The notes below the pieces were generated by a model that searched no databases, had not been told where the DNA came from, and saw only the letters and a list, made by a program, of their open reading frames with translations. DNA of 64,000 nt from Dendrolimus kikuchii (lineage: Eukaryota; Arthropoda; Insecta; Lepidoptera; Lasiocampidae). The translations under genes and the position numbers were made by a program. Where the stretch lies: contig JAHHIN020000030.1 in assembly GCA_019925095.2 (NCBI GenBank), positions 1 through 64,000 of the forward strand, in the 5' to 3' direction. Of this stretch, positions 21,161-31,063 are shown in pieces. Position 1 is the first letter of the stretch, and every line of letters begins with the position of its first letter.

Positions 21161-21811
21161 TCTACCTGAGGAAGCTCGAGTTTCCTCAGGGGTGGCCCTC
21201 AGCACCAGGAGCACTCGCTGGACCCATTTTAGGCTAAAAAAAAAATCGAAAAAATTCAGCTTGTTTTTTCAACCCAGTCGATAGATCTTGCCAAGACGAG
21301 AGGTTTGAGCCCAAGCACGAGCTTCTAGCAGTGATATTGAGTGAGAAACAACGATTTGAAAGTTGCGAAGTTCCATCCGGTTTTTTGGGGACAAAACTTC
21401 GCAGCCTGTTTCTCAGATAATTTCAAAGCTAACATAGTCGAGTTTGGTATAATTCAACTCGGAACGACGAGATTTATCGATTTCTACCCCTCCCCGCCTG
21501 TATCTCCCCCCCCAAATTCCACTTACCTGTAAATTCCTGTCTTCTTGTCCAATCCCGGCGTGCGAAGGGTCGTTGAACTCGTAGTGACGCGACGCATCCA
21601 TCTGTCCACCTCCCGGCTCCCGGCGCCATCCCGCTCCTCCCCTGGACCTGAAACAAAAAACAAAATATTAGTGTAGCGACTGGAATTGCTGATTCAGGTA
21701 AAAGTAGAAATCTATACGGGGTTTATTCGACACGAGCCAGTCGCTTACTCACACCCGCCTTGTCACCTCGTATACTATTATTTGAAGTTGTAATAATATA
21801 ATAAATGAGAT
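21161..21811. other. non-coding, continuation of repeat field
   Basis: This stretch has no supported gene. It contains pyrimidine-rich and C-rich tracts (about 21485-21515) and resembles the flanking repeat field in style, for example with a TTTGAAAGTTGCGAAGTTCC phrase. Confidence 0.4.
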
Positions 21812-22037
21812 TTAAGAATTCCTGTGCTTAATTGAAGAGGCCTGATCCCAAGTCATCATCGTCTGAATGGGATAATCATAACTGGATTCATGGACTATCT
21901 CATCAAAACATTGCTGTATTTTGATATCTCTATCAGTGAGATTCACTGTTTCTCTCCATTCTTCTTGTGTCCCATTTAGTTGTTCTGATATTTCACTAAC
22001 TCTACTAATATATTCAATATTTCTTGAAAAATATGAG
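21812..22037 (-). pseudogene. unidentified protein, C-terminal part of split exon
   Basis: On the minus strand an open frame of about 70 codons runs from the gypsy insertion point to a stop at 21812-21814. It contains RVSEISEQLNGTQEEW and FDEIVHESSYDYPIQTMMTW. It continues the coding remnant at 32692-32909 across the inserted element; both sides share the 5-bp duplication ATGAG (plus strand). The frame is offset by one at the junction, so a further indel exists. The protein is acidic and I do not recognise it. Confidence 0.5.
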
Positions 22038-22208
22038 TGCTTGGCATGGGTTTTTTAATTAAAATCCTCTTCTAGTCACAATGCTTTATTGATTTATTAT
22101 CAAGCGTTACATTTAACAATCGTCCATTTGTCGGCGCGTCCATAGAGAGAGAGAGCTAGCCGAGAGCGCGGCATAGACAAACTATCATAGTGTTGCAACT
22201 ATGATACA
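22038..22208 (-). repeat. 3' LTR of gypsy element
   Basis: The 171-bp LTR reads TGTATCATAG...CCAAGCA on the minus strand. It is nearly identical to 32523-32691. It contains an inverted repeat around CATAGTTGCAACACTATG and an AATAAA-type signal. Confidence 0.95.
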
Positions 22209-22219
22209 TGCCCCTCTTA
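22209..22219 (-). promoter_or_regulatory. polypurine tract
   Basis: Minus-strand TAAGAGGGGCA abuts the 3' LTR, as expected for the plus-strand primer of a gypsy element. Confidence 0.8.
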
Positions 22220-22464
22220 ATAAAAAAATAAACTTGACATTGACACTTGACATTGACATTTGACAAATTGACATAAACATAATAACATTGATCTAACCTA
22301 AAACTTTAAAAGTGACAGGTGCGTTCGTAGAGTATATACGTGTCTGGCAATTTTTTTTCAATTTCTCAGTTTTTCTGTTCTTCTGGTTCATGTGTTGTCT
22401 ATAATTGTAGGTGGTGGTAATTAACTAACCCATATTTAATTGGTAAGTACTCTAATAACTTGTA

Positions 22465-23961
22465 ATGTCGCAGTCAGTGGGCGAAAATGTTCCCCCTGAC
22501 AGGGGTAATAAGCTCATGGATTCTGAAATGACCCCCATTGCTATACCTGCTGCCCGTCAATCCGGTGAAAAAGTGAGCTCTAAACGCCCTTTAGACTGCT
22601 CCGGAGAAATTCCGGGAAAAAGAGCCCAATTTTTGCCCGCTTCTGCGTCTGTACAACATACCTACACTCGCCCTGGATATGATCTGAATTCTGACCTGAA
22701 ATATAATGAAATTGATAGTGGCCCATTTGTAGTATATGTTTCACGTAGTGAAGCGGATTCTTCCAACTCTACTGCGAATATGCGTGCGTTAAAAATAGCC
22801 CAAACCATTTACAACTGTAATGTTTCTGGCATTAGTGAAATTAAACATGAGGGTAGAAATAAAGTTGCGGTATTTTTTAAAACTTTCTCTGAAGCAAATA
22901 CTTTTCTAACTCATCCAGCCCTTGTATCTAAAAATCTGATAGCTGCCATACCCCGATATCAAGTTACTCGTATGGGTGTTATTCACCAGATCCCACTCGA
23001 TTGGACATTGGAGGATCTGGTCTCCTGGATCGAATCCCATCCAGCCACCCCATTAGTCATTAAAGCTCGTAGGCTAAACAAGAAAAAGAGGATTGATGGG
23101 AAAATTAACTGGGAACCCACAGGAACTGTTGTTCTCACTTTTCTCGGACAAAAATTGCCTCCTTATGTTTACTGCTGCCATGTTTCCCTGCCTGTTAATG
23201 TTTACACATTACCCACTATTCAATGCTTGAAGTGCTGTCGTTTTGGACATATTCGAGAACAATGCAGGTCCAACCCACGTTGCTCACGTTGTACTGGTCC
23301 GCATGAAAGCCTATCCTGTAATACTCCAGAGAACAGTAGTATATGTTTGTACTGTTCTGGCAATCACTCAGCAACAGATGCTAGTTGCCCAGAACACGAT
23401 AGACAGAGGGCTATCAAACGACTCATGTCTAATGAAAATATAAGCTATTTAGAGGCTGCCCGTAAACTCCGTCCAGCTCGGTCCTCATATGCGGAGGCAA
23501 CAAATACGCCACAACCCCAAAAACCTACATACCGGAATATACGAGTGCCTACTTCAAACCCTGTCTTTACTTCCCCTCTTTCTCAACCTCTTCCTCATTC
23601 CCCCCATCCATCCCCCCATCCCCTTCCATCCACTTCCTCTTATAAAAAAACTGTTTTCATTGAGAAGCGCCCTAGACCTGAATTGAGTAAACCGTTTGAT
23701 CGTCATGCTCATAACAATATTACTTTAACACCTCCCTCATCGCTTCCTAATGGATGTGCCCTTCGAGAAAGCTCTACAGGGCTCACTGCCCTAAATGATA
23801 ACCTGGCAGAGCTCTTATCTGCTACCTTAATAAACATGTTCTCCAAGTTTGGAGTTTCTGCACCGAACAATGTCTTCGAAATTATTAGATCTGTGATTAC
23901 TTCATTAATTAATTCTTATCTAAAAAATGCTGAATCTAATGAATCTAATCCAATGGAATAG
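22465..23961 (+). CDS. LINE ORF1, Gag-like RNA-binding protein
   Basis: The 498-aa ORF1 product would bind element RNA as a nucleic-acid chaperone. Three Cys/His knuckles lie together: CLKCCRFGHIREQC at about 253, CSRCTGPHESLSC at about 273 and CLYCSGNHSATDASC at about 295. A Pro/Ser-rich region (about 340-400) follows. The ATG at 22465 is the first in frame after the 5' UTR. The end overlaps ORF2 by 35 bases in another frame, an arrangement used by I-like elements. Confidence 0.9.
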   Translation: MSQSVGENVPPDRGNKLMDSEMTPIAIPAARQSGEKVSSKRPLDCSGEIPGKRAQFLPASASVQHTYTRPGYDLNSDLKYNEIDSGPFVVYVSRSEADSSNSTANMRALKIAQTIYNCNVSGISEIKHEGRNKVAVFFKTFSEANTFLTHPALVSKNLIAAIPRYQVTRMGVIHQIPLDWTLEDLVSWIESHPATPLVIKARRLNKKKRIDGKINWEPTGTVVLTFLGQKLPPYVYCCHVSLPVNVYTLPTIQCLKCCRFGHIREQCRSNPRCSRCTGPHESLSCNTPENSSICLYCSGNHSATDASCPEHDRQRAIKRLMSNENISYLEAARKLRPARSSYAEATNTPQPQKPTYRNIRVPTSNPVFTSPLSQPLPHSPHPSPHPLPSTSSYKKTVFIEKRPRPELSKPFDRHAHNNITLTPPSSLPNGCALRESSTGLTALNDNLAELLSATLINMFSKFGVSAPNNVFEIIRSVITSLINSYLKNAESNESNPME

Positions 23962-25021
23962 CCGTAGCATAAACAATAAAAAACATGAAATAATTCATCT
24001 AATTAATCAGCATAAACCCATCATCCTTGCGATCTCCGAGACCTGGCTGAGACCTGGTTCCCTTTTTAGGGTGCCAGGTTTCTCATGCCTCCGGGATGAC
24101 AGGGAGGATGGTTGGGCAGGGTGTGCCCTTCTGGTTAGAAGAGACATAATATTCTCCCGTATTCCTGTTCCTCCGCACTCTTTTAACATCAATATTGTTG
24201 CTGTTCGTTCCTTCAATAACACAACTTTCGTATCAATCTATATACCTCACCCTAACCTTTCCATTATCCAGGAACTTTTTACTCTTTTATCCTCTCTTCC
24301 ACCTCCCATTATCATTCTTGGTGACCTAAATATCCATCATACTCTATGGGGCTCAATCTCCTGCGATGCAAATTCTTCAGATTTAATTAATATACTAGAT
24401 GAACTGGACCTATGTGTCCTCAATGATGGAACTCCAACCCGAAGGGTCTCCCCTACCCAAAACCCAAGTGTCCCCGATCTTACTCTAGCATCTCCTTGTT
24501 TAGCAAGTTCCCTTTCCTGGTGCGTACTTCCCAATTCTCACGGAAGTGATCACCTCCCCATTCTTATCTCTTTTGTTGATTCATCTCCTCCTCGCATTAG
24601 TCCTACCCCTCTCCTGAAGTTTAGATTAGAACATGCAAATTGGCAAAAGTTCTCCAACCTTTTACAAAATAAATTAGACTGTTTTCCTCCCATTACTAAC
24701 TCAAATTGTCTTTCAATATATTCACAATTTACATCCGCTGTAATTTCTTCAGCAGAAGAGTCAATCCCTCTTAAAAATTCCTTTATAAATAAAATCTCAT
24801 CACCTCCTTGGTGGGACTCTGAGTGCACTTTAATTGTTAAAAAACGCAAAGATGCTGAAAAAAAGTTTGCCCGAGATCTTTCATTAGAAAGCTACTTAGA
24901 ATATCAAAAAACATCTGCTGCGTGTAAAAGGATCCTACGACAAAAAAAAAGAAAGGCTGGCACTCTTTTTGTGAATCCCTTTCTCCACGCACTTCCGCTT
25001 CGTTGGTGTGGAAGAAAGTAA
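23927..25021 (+). CDS. LINE ORF2, endonuclease domain (frame-broken from RT)
   Basis: The first 215 or so residues form an apurinic-type endonuclease: N in LIQWNSRSI, E in ISETWLRPGS, ILGDLNIHH near 130 and GSDHLPILISF near 210. This enzyme nicks the target for target-primed reverse transcription. The frame leaves the homologous reading at an A9 run (24942-24950). One additional A would restore continuity with the frame beginning at 25003, so the stop at 25019-25021 is not the real end of ORF2. Confidence 0.9.
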   Translation: MLNLMNLIQWNSRSINNKKHEIIHLINQHKPIILAISETWLRPGSLFRVPGFSCLRDDREDGWAGCALLVRRDIIFSRIPVPPHSFNINIVAVRSFNNTTFVSIYIPHPNLSIIQELFTLLSSLPPPIIILGDLNIHHTLWGSISCDANSSDLINILDELDLCVLNDGTPTRRVSPTQNPSVPDLTLASPCLASSLSWCVLPNSHGSDHLPILISFVDSSPPRISPTPLLKFRLEHANWQKFSNLLQNKLDCFPPITNSNCLSIYSQFTSAVISSAEESIPLKNSFINKISSPPWWDSECTLIVKKRKDAEKKFARDLSLESYLEYQKTSAACKRILRQKKRKAGTLFVNPFLHALPLRWCGRK

Positions 25022-27633
25022 AAGCTTTTCGTAGATCCCAGATAGAAAACAACGTAAACAGCAACGACCCTTCTCCGTGGCTTTCTGATTTTATAAACAA
25101 GCTCTCTCCTCCTTTTGTTCCTCCTAACCCATGTCCCCCTATACATTACTCTCCCGCCTCACCCTCCGACCCTATGAACTCCTTGTTTTCCTTTGAGGAA
25201 CTTCTTTGCGCCTTAGATCACCTTAAGGATTCTTCTCCGGGTATGGATGGTATCCCTTACTCATTCATCATCAAATCCTCTGAATCTTCAAAATACCTCC
25301 TTCTTTCTCTTTTAAACCACATATTTCTATCATGCTCAATACCAGACTCCTGGAAGCTCCAATGCATAGTTCCCATATTAAAACCAGGTAAAGATGCAAG
25401 AGAGTCTAACTCATATAGACCAATTGCTCTTTCCTCAGTTATAGCGAAAATCATGGAACATTTAATTAAAAATCGGTTGGAGTGGTTTGTCGAAAGCAGA
25501 GGTCTCCTATCTAAAAGTCAATTCGGGTTCAGAAGGGGTATGGGAACTATGGACAGTTTGAGCCTGCTTACGTCTGATATTCGTCTTGCTTTCTCCAGAA
25601 ACGAACATGTCGTGGGGGTCTTCTTAGATATTACTGTTGCCTACGATAACGTAGATCTTCATATACTCAGGGAGAAGATGCTCCATCTGAGTATTCCCTT
25701 GAAGATCACTAATATCATACACTGTATGCTTATGGAGAGATCTATCTCTGTTCGTTTGATGGGAAAAGCTTTACCCCCTCGTCTGATTTGGAAAGGCCTC
25801 CCTCAAGGGTCAGTCCTTAGTCCCCTCCTCTACAATATTTATACTGCCGATATTGATTCCACAGTAAATTGTTTCTGTAAAATTCTACAATATGCCGATG
25901 ATATTGCTCTCTATGCCACTTCTCGTTTTTTCTGTGATGCTTCTTCCCGCATTAACTCAGCATTATACCACTTAAACACATGGTTACTTGAGCACGGTTT
26001 GTCCTTATCCCCTCCAAAAAGCACGGCAGTGATTTTCTCCCGTAAAAGAATAATCCCAGACATTGACATACATGTATACAATCAACTCATCCAAATCTCT
26101 GATAATGTTAAATTTTTAGGACTGTTTTTAGACAGCAAACTTTCTGGTGTTATACACCTAAATTATATATGCCAAAAGGCAGAGAAAAACATAAATGTTA
26201 TTAGAGCTCTGTCCGGTGTCAGATGGGGATCTCATCCATATTGCCAACAGCTTCTTTACAACGCAATTGTCAGAAGCCATTTAGACTACGGTTGCTTCTT
26301 ATTGGAGCCTTGCAATAGGACAGCTCTATCTAAACTAGATAAAATCCAATCTAAATGTCTTAGAATTATTACAGGCACTATGAAATCTTCCCCCAACAAG
26401 GCTCTTCAGGTAGAGTGTGCTGAACCACCTCTTGCCTTACGTAGACAGCTTCTCTCTGATAGATTCCTCTGTAAAATAGTGGAGCTTTCAAATCATCCCC
26501 TCTTAGATATCCTTGACCAATTATCCCAACTAATCACTAACCCCTTCTGGAATCATAAATCCTTACCACCCCTTATTCACTCCTATAAAAAAATAGTTGA
26601 CCTTCCAACTGGCATTTTTCAAAACTATATGTTACCTTTATTCCAAACTAATTTCACTAGTCTTGTTTCTTCTCCTAATGTTATAACTGACTTAGGTATT
26701 TCAAAAAATTCTGTTCAGGCTAATCAATATTTCTCTTCTATAGTCCAAGAACGTTGGCCAGATCACCTACAACTGTTCACAGATGCTTCAAAAACAACCC
26801 ACAACGAACCTGTTGGTGCTGCAGTATGGATTCCCAAATATAAAATTGTTTTAAGTTTTAAAATCGCTCCCTCTAGCTCTGTGTTTACAGGAGAAGCTGT
26901 TGCAATTCTGGAAGCCATACTTTACATTGAGGCCCACAACATCAGCAAATCTATCATTGCTTCGGATTCACTCAGCTGCCTACAGGATATATTGAAACTC
27001 CCCTTTCATGCTAAAAATAATTTTGATGTTACCCTCAAAATCAAAGAGTCTCTTCACCGCTGTCTCTCTTCCGGTCTTGACATAGTTCTCGCCTGGATCC
27101 CTGGCCACTCAGGAATACGGGGCAATGAGGTTGCCGACCTTTGCGCTAAGGAAGCTATCTATACAGGGATGGACAAATATAAGAAAAATTTCCCTCGAGA
27201 CCTCCGATCCCTAGCCAGACCCCAAATGATCCAATCATGGGAAGTGTTGTGGCAAAATGCTCGTCAGACAGTGGGCAGACACTATGGGTGCCTCCAGCCT
27301 ACTATTCCACCGAAACCTTGGTTTTTCACACACCGCAACTTACCTAAAAAGGTAATTTCATCGATTATCCGTCTTCGGCTTGGCCACTGCTCTTCACCGG
27401 TCTTTCTGGCCAAAATCAGAATCCGAGATCATTCCATATGTGAGTGTGGCTTAGCAGAGGGAACATTAGACCATATCTTTTTTGAATGTCCAAATATTGT
27501 TACTCCATTATATGATATCTTACCCAAAAAAATTCCCCGCCCTATAAATTTAAATTTCCTACTAACCCTGTTTAATCCTGATAATATATATATATTAAGC
27601 AAGTTTATAGCTATCAATAATATTTATTTATAG
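25003..27633 (+). CDS. LINE ORF2, reverse transcriptase and RNase H
   Basis: This 876-aa frame continues ORF2. RT motifs include GFRRGMGTMDSL, FLDITVAYDNV (about residue 207), LPQGSVLSPLLYNIY and YADDIALYA (about 296). An RNase H domain follows with LFTDASK (about 590), TGEAVAILEAI, ASDSLSCLQ and GHSGIRGNEVADL (about 700). Near the end CECGLAEGTLDHIFFEC (about 812) is the C-terminal Cys/His motif. All catalytic residues expected for RT and RNase H are present. The domain order places it in an RNase H-bearing clade, not in Jockey or CR1. Confidence 0.93.
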   Translation: MVWKKVKAFRRSQIENNVNSNDPSPWLSDFINKLSPPFVPPNPCPPIHYSPASPSDPMNSLFSFEELLCALDHLKDSSPGMDGIPYSFIIKSSESSKYLLLSLLNHIFLSCSIPDSWKLQCIVPILKPGKDARESNSYRPIALSSVIAKIMEHLIKNRLEWFVESRGLLSKSQFGFRRGMGTMDSLSLLTSDIRLAFSRNEHVVGVFLDITVAYDNVDLHILREKMLHLSIPLKITNIIHCMLMERSISVRLMGKALPPRLIWKGLPQGSVLSPLLYNIYTADIDSTVNCFCKILQYADDIALYATSRFFCDASSRINSALYHLNTWLLEHGLSLSPPKSTAVIFSRKRIIPDIDIHVYNQLIQISDNVKFLGLFLDSKLSGVIHLNYICQKAEKNINVIRALSGVRWGSHPYCQQLLYNAIVRSHLDYGCFLLEPCNRTALSKLDKIQSKCLRIITGTMKSSPNKALQVECAEPPLALRRQLLSDRFLCKIVELSNHPLLDILDQLSQLITNPFWNHKSLPPLIHSYKKIVDLPTGIFQNYMLPLFQTNFTSLVSSPNVITDLGISKNSVQANQYFSSIVQERWPDHLQLFTDASKTTHNEPVGAAVWIPKYKIVLSFKIAPSSSVFTGEAVAILEAILYIEAHNISKSIIASDSLSCLQDILKLPFHAKNNFDVTLKIKESLHRCLSSGLDIVLAWIPGHSGIRGNEVADLCAKEAIYTGMDKYKKNFPRDLRSLARPQMIQSWEVLWQNARQTVGRHYGCLQPTIPPKPWFFTHRNLPKKVISSIIRLRLGHCSSPVFLAKIRIRDHSICECGLAEGTLDHIFFECPNIVTPLYDILPKKIPRPINLNFLLTLFNPDNIYILSKFIAINNIYL

Positions 27634-27828
27634 TTTATTTTATCTAACATTTATGTTTGTGTTGTCCACAGGTTTACAGAAAACATTTAAACATCAAAAT
27701 TATTCTTTTTTAATAATATATAATTTTTGTACACCTGTCATTTTTAATTAAACTGTGACGTTGGCAAAATCAATGCCTAATGCGTTGGAGCCATTATACG
27801 CAAAAATAGAATAGTAACCTAAAACTTT

Positions 27829-28001
27829 GGCAAGACAAAGTTTGGTTATTTTATTTATCATTTAATTACAATAACATTCTATAAATAATATTACAATAAT
27901 TAATATATGGATGACACATTATTTTTTAGGCAATAATTGATACAATTTAAATTATTTAAGTTAATACCATGTTATTTAAGTTACGACAATAAACTTATTT
28001 T
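27829..28001. other. gypsy 3' non-coding region
   Basis: This AT-rich stretch lies between the LINE and the integrase stop and belongs to the gypsy element. I see no gene in it. Confidence 0.6.
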
Positions 28002-29396
28002 TTACAAGTTTAATTTCTTAGTTTTTCTTAAAAATCTACCTCTAGAACTATATTTTCCTTCAGATATTATGTCTCTTTCAGCATTATAAGCTTCGTCATT
28101 GATTTTAATTACGTCATTTTTTCCAATATTATCAGGTAAGTTGTCGTCAATTTTATGCATCTCTGTAGGACTAGTTTGACTTATTATTTTCTGTTCGAAT
28201 TGTTTCAATTCTGACAAATCTTGACTATCATATTCACATATACTGTCATCAGACGATTCATTCTCGTGAACATTTACAAATATAGGTGATTTTATTGACT
28301 GATTCGACTCAACTGACTCAAAGGAATCTGAATCTAAGTCATTTTTATTTGATTTTTGACTAGAAGTTGGATAATTTACATTGACATTTTCTGTAGGCTT
28401 TTGTATAGACAAATTTCTTTCTGGACTTGACTGAGGACTAGACTCATGAGTGAAAATGCTTACATAATTATTATCCTCCCCGTTCGAAGGATTTGGAGAC
28501 ATTGATTTATGTGTAAATGTTTGCGACTTCAACATATTTGGTTTGACTTCATGACTTCTCAAATGTTCATTTTGTTTATTGTCACTGAATTTAACTTTCT
28601 TTTCAGATTTAGATAAGTATTTGTGTTTAGCCTTGTGATCAAACTGAATATGTTGAGTGTTTCTTCTATATGTAGTTTCAGAATAATTATCTTTGACAAT
28701 AAAAGATCTTGGGAATTTTGTTTTGGCTACAATTGTTCCCTTTGTCCATATTATGTCTTTAGGATTTTTCTTAAAATAGACTTTGTAATTTATGTGAAAT
28801 GTAGGGTATTGTTTACAATTTTTATTGTAATACACTTGTGATCTTTTTAAGCTATTTTCCTTATTTTGTTTGTGTTCTGAAAATTTTATGACTTTAGGCT
28901 TTAAATGACTTATTTTACTAGGTAATTTAGTACGTAATTTTCTTGACATTAACAATTGTGCAGGTGAATTTAGATTACCCCTAGGTGTGTTTCTATATTG
29001 TAATAGACCTAAGTAAAAATCTGTCCCTGATTCGTCACATTTTCTTAAAATGTTCTTTATTATTTTTACAGACACTTCAGCTAATCCATTGGACTTTGGA
29101 TAATGTGGACTTGAAATTATATGTTCAATATCCCAATCAACAAGAATTTTTTTGAATTCCGTTGAATTGTATGGAGGTCCTCCATCACTGATTAATTTCA
29201 TTGGAATTCCATGACGAGCAAAAATCGATTTTAGATTAATTATTACATTAGTACTACGGCTGTCGGTTTTTAAATTAGTGATTTCTGTATAATTTGAATA
29301 ATAGTCTACGACAAGTAAATATTTTTGACATTTGTATTCAAATAAATCTGTAGCTAACTTTTGCCATGGCAATATTGGTTGTTCATGAGACATCAT
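28002..29396 (-). CDS. pol: gypsy integrase core and C-terminal region
   Basis: The 464-aa frame begins just after an in-frame TAA that interrupts Pol. Catalytic residues are D in KLATDLFEYK (about 17), D in ISDGGPPYNSTEF (about 65) and E in SNGLAEVSVK (about 106). This version, including SSPHYPKSNGLAE, is typical of K02A2.6/Mag-like Pol. The last 230 or so residues are Ser/Asp/Glu-rich and low in complexity, with no chromodomain visible. Confidence 0.93.
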   Translation of the reverse strand: MMSHEQPILPWQKLATDLFEYKCQKYLLVVDYYSNYTEITNLKTDSRSTNVIINLKSIFARHGIPMKLISDGGPPYNSTEFKKILVDWDIEHIISSPHYPKSNGLAEVSVKIIKNILRKCDESGTDFYLGLLQYRNTPRGNLNSPAQLLMSRKLRTKLPSKISHLKPKVIKFSEHKQNKENSLKRSQVYYNKNCKQYPTFHINYKVYFKKNPKDIIWTKGTIVAKTKFPRSFIVKDNYSETTYRRNTQHIQFDHKAKHKYLSKSEKKVKFSDNKQNEHLRSHEVKPNMLKSQTFTHKSMSPNPSNGEDNNYVSIFTHESSPQSSPERNLSIQKPTENVNVNYPTSSQKSNKNDLDSDSFESVESNQSIKSPIFVNVHENESSDDSICEYDSQDLSELKQFEQKIISQTSPTEMHKIDDNLPDNIGKNDVIKINDEAYNAERDIISEGKYSSRGRFLRKTKKLNL

Positions 29397-29399
29397 TGG

Positions 29400-31046
29400 T
29401 TATTTTGTTTTGTTTGGTTTGTACATGGCACATGTCTCACAATTTCTAACTTTGTTTTCTATGTCATGATTAATGTTAGGCCAATAAACTACATTTCTAG
29501 CTAAGTGTTTTGTTTTTTCTATACCTAAGTGACCTTCACGTAGAATAGCTAAGATTTCTGATCTCATAGAGTTAGGAATAATGACTGAATTATTTTTAAA
29601 AAGAATGTTGTCAATAACATGAATTTCTTCTTTCACATTCCAGTATGGTAATGCTACTTTGTCACATTTATTTTTACTATTAGGCCAACCCTTAATGTAA
29701 TATTCTTTTAATTTTTGCAATGTTGTATCCTGATTAGTATAACTTAATATTTTTGCAAGTTTTTCTGGTGAAATTGCTAAGTTAGACTTTAACAAATTAA
29801 CATGAATCTCTACATCTGTGTCTAAGTCTTGTAAACTGACTAATTCTTGATTAAAATCAGTGTCCTTAATAGGAGCACGTGACAGAGTATCTGAGATATA
29901 CATTTCTGACCCTTTTGTATATGAGACAATCAAATCATATGCCTGTAATGTTATCATCATTCTTTGAAGTCTTGTAGGGACTTCTGACAATGGTTTTTTA
30001 AAAAGAGTGATTAATGGTTGGTGATCTGTTTCGACATAGACTGGTCTACCATATAAGTATTGATGAAACTTTTTACAACCAAAGACAATTCCGTATAATT
30101 CTTTCTCTATTTGAGCGTAATTAATTTGACTTTTAGTTAAGGACTTTGATGCGTATGCTATAGGGTTTTTCCCATGCAAAATGACAGCACCTACTGCACT
30201 TTGTGATGCATCGACAGACAATTTAATAGATTTTTTCATATCAAAATGAACAAGGACTGGTGATTGACAAAGTAATGACTTTAATTTAGAGAATTGTTGT
30301 TCATGTTGCTCTTGCCACTGCCATAATATATCGCGTTTTAACAAATCTCTGAGTATTGCGGTTTGTTCAGACAGATTTGGAATGTAAGAACCTAGATAAT
30401 TAATCATTCCTAGAAATCTTTGAAGTTCTTTTACACAAGTCGGACTAGACATTTTTAAAATTGACTCAATTTTAGATTTATCTGGAGATACACCATTTTT
30501 GTCAAAAATGTGACCTACATAACGAATTTCAGACATACCGAATTGACATTTTGACTTATTGAATTTAAGGTTGACTTCACAAGCACGTCTAAAAAGCGTT
30601 GTGAGTCTTTCATTATGTTCCTGGACTGTAGAGCCGTATACCAGAATATCATCTACAAAAATAATGATGCCTGGTAGATCTCCAAAGAGTTCATTCATTG
30701 TTCTATGAAAAATTTCACCGCTAGAGTTAATTCCATAAGGCGATCTTAAAAATTTATATCTACCAAACGGGGTGTTGAAAGTGCATAAATCACTACTTTC
30801 AGAGTCTAAGCAAATAGTCCAATATTCTGAGCTAGCATCTAATTTTGAAAAAATTGATGCTCCTACCACTTTGGATCTAAGATCGTCAAATGTGGGAAAA
30901 AGAAAATGAGGTCTCTTTATGGCTTTATTTAGGTTTCTTGGATCTAGACAAATTCTCAATCGTCCATCTGGCTTTTTGACTAAGACTATAGAATTGACCC
31001 ATTTTGTTGGCTTTTCAACCTTTTCTATGACTTTTAGACGTTCCAT
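29400..31046 (-). CDS. pol: gypsy reverse transcriptase, RNase H and integrase finger
   Basis: The 548-aa frame starts inside RT (KPTKWVNSIVLVKKPDGRLR). It has FVDDILVYGS as the RT active site at about residue 130, RNase H with LSVDASQSAVGAV (about 275), the E of QIEKELYGIVFG and YVETDHQPL, and an HHCC integrase finger ending in CETCAMYKPN. It stops at TAA just before the integrase core in the same frame, so one base change separates the two parts. Upstream, the RT start is shifted relative to the gag-protease frame by an indel near 31070. Confidence 0.93.
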   Translation of the reverse strand: MERLKVIEKVEKPTKWVNSIVLVKKPDGRLRICLDPRNLNKAIKRPHFLFPTFDDLRSKVVGASIFSKLDASSEYWTICLDSESSDLCTFNTPFGRYKFLRSPYGINSSGEIFHRTMNELFGDLPGIIIFVDDILVYGSTVQEHNERLTTLFRRACEVNLKFNKSKCQFGMSEIRYVGHIFDKNGVSPDKSKIESILKMSSPTCVKELQRFLGMINYLGSYIPNLSEQTAILRDLLKRDILWQWQEQHEQQFSKLKSLLCQSPVLVHFDMKKSIKLSVDASQSAVGAVILHGKNPIAYASKSLTKSQINYAQIEKELYGIVFGCKKFHQYLYGRPVYVETDHQPLITLFKKPLSEVPTRLQRMMITLQAYDLIVSYTKGSEMYISDTLSRAPIKDTDFNQELVSLQDLDTDVEIHVNLLKSNLAISPEKLAKILSYTNQDTTLQKLKEYYIKGWPNSKNKCDKVALPYWNVKEEIHVIDNILFKNNSVIIPNSMRSEILAILREGHLGIEKTKHLARNVVYWPNINHDIENKVRNCETCAMYKPNKTK

Positions 31047-31063
31047 ATCATTCAGTTCTTTTT

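Larger units (their letters stand above)
22308..27814 (+). mobile_element. full-length I-like LINE inserted in gypsy element
   Basis: A 14-bp duplication TAACCTAAAACTTT flanks the element at 22294-22307 and 27815-27828, so both ends are known and the copy is not 5' truncated. It has a 5' UTR of about 155 bases, ORF1 with zinc knuckles, and an overlapping ORF2 with endonuclease, RT and RNase H. RNase H plus a C-terminal Cys/His motif suggests the I group (I/Nimb-like). The 3' end has no long poly-A. A single frame break in ORF2 at an A9 run is the only clear lesion. Confidence 0.93.
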
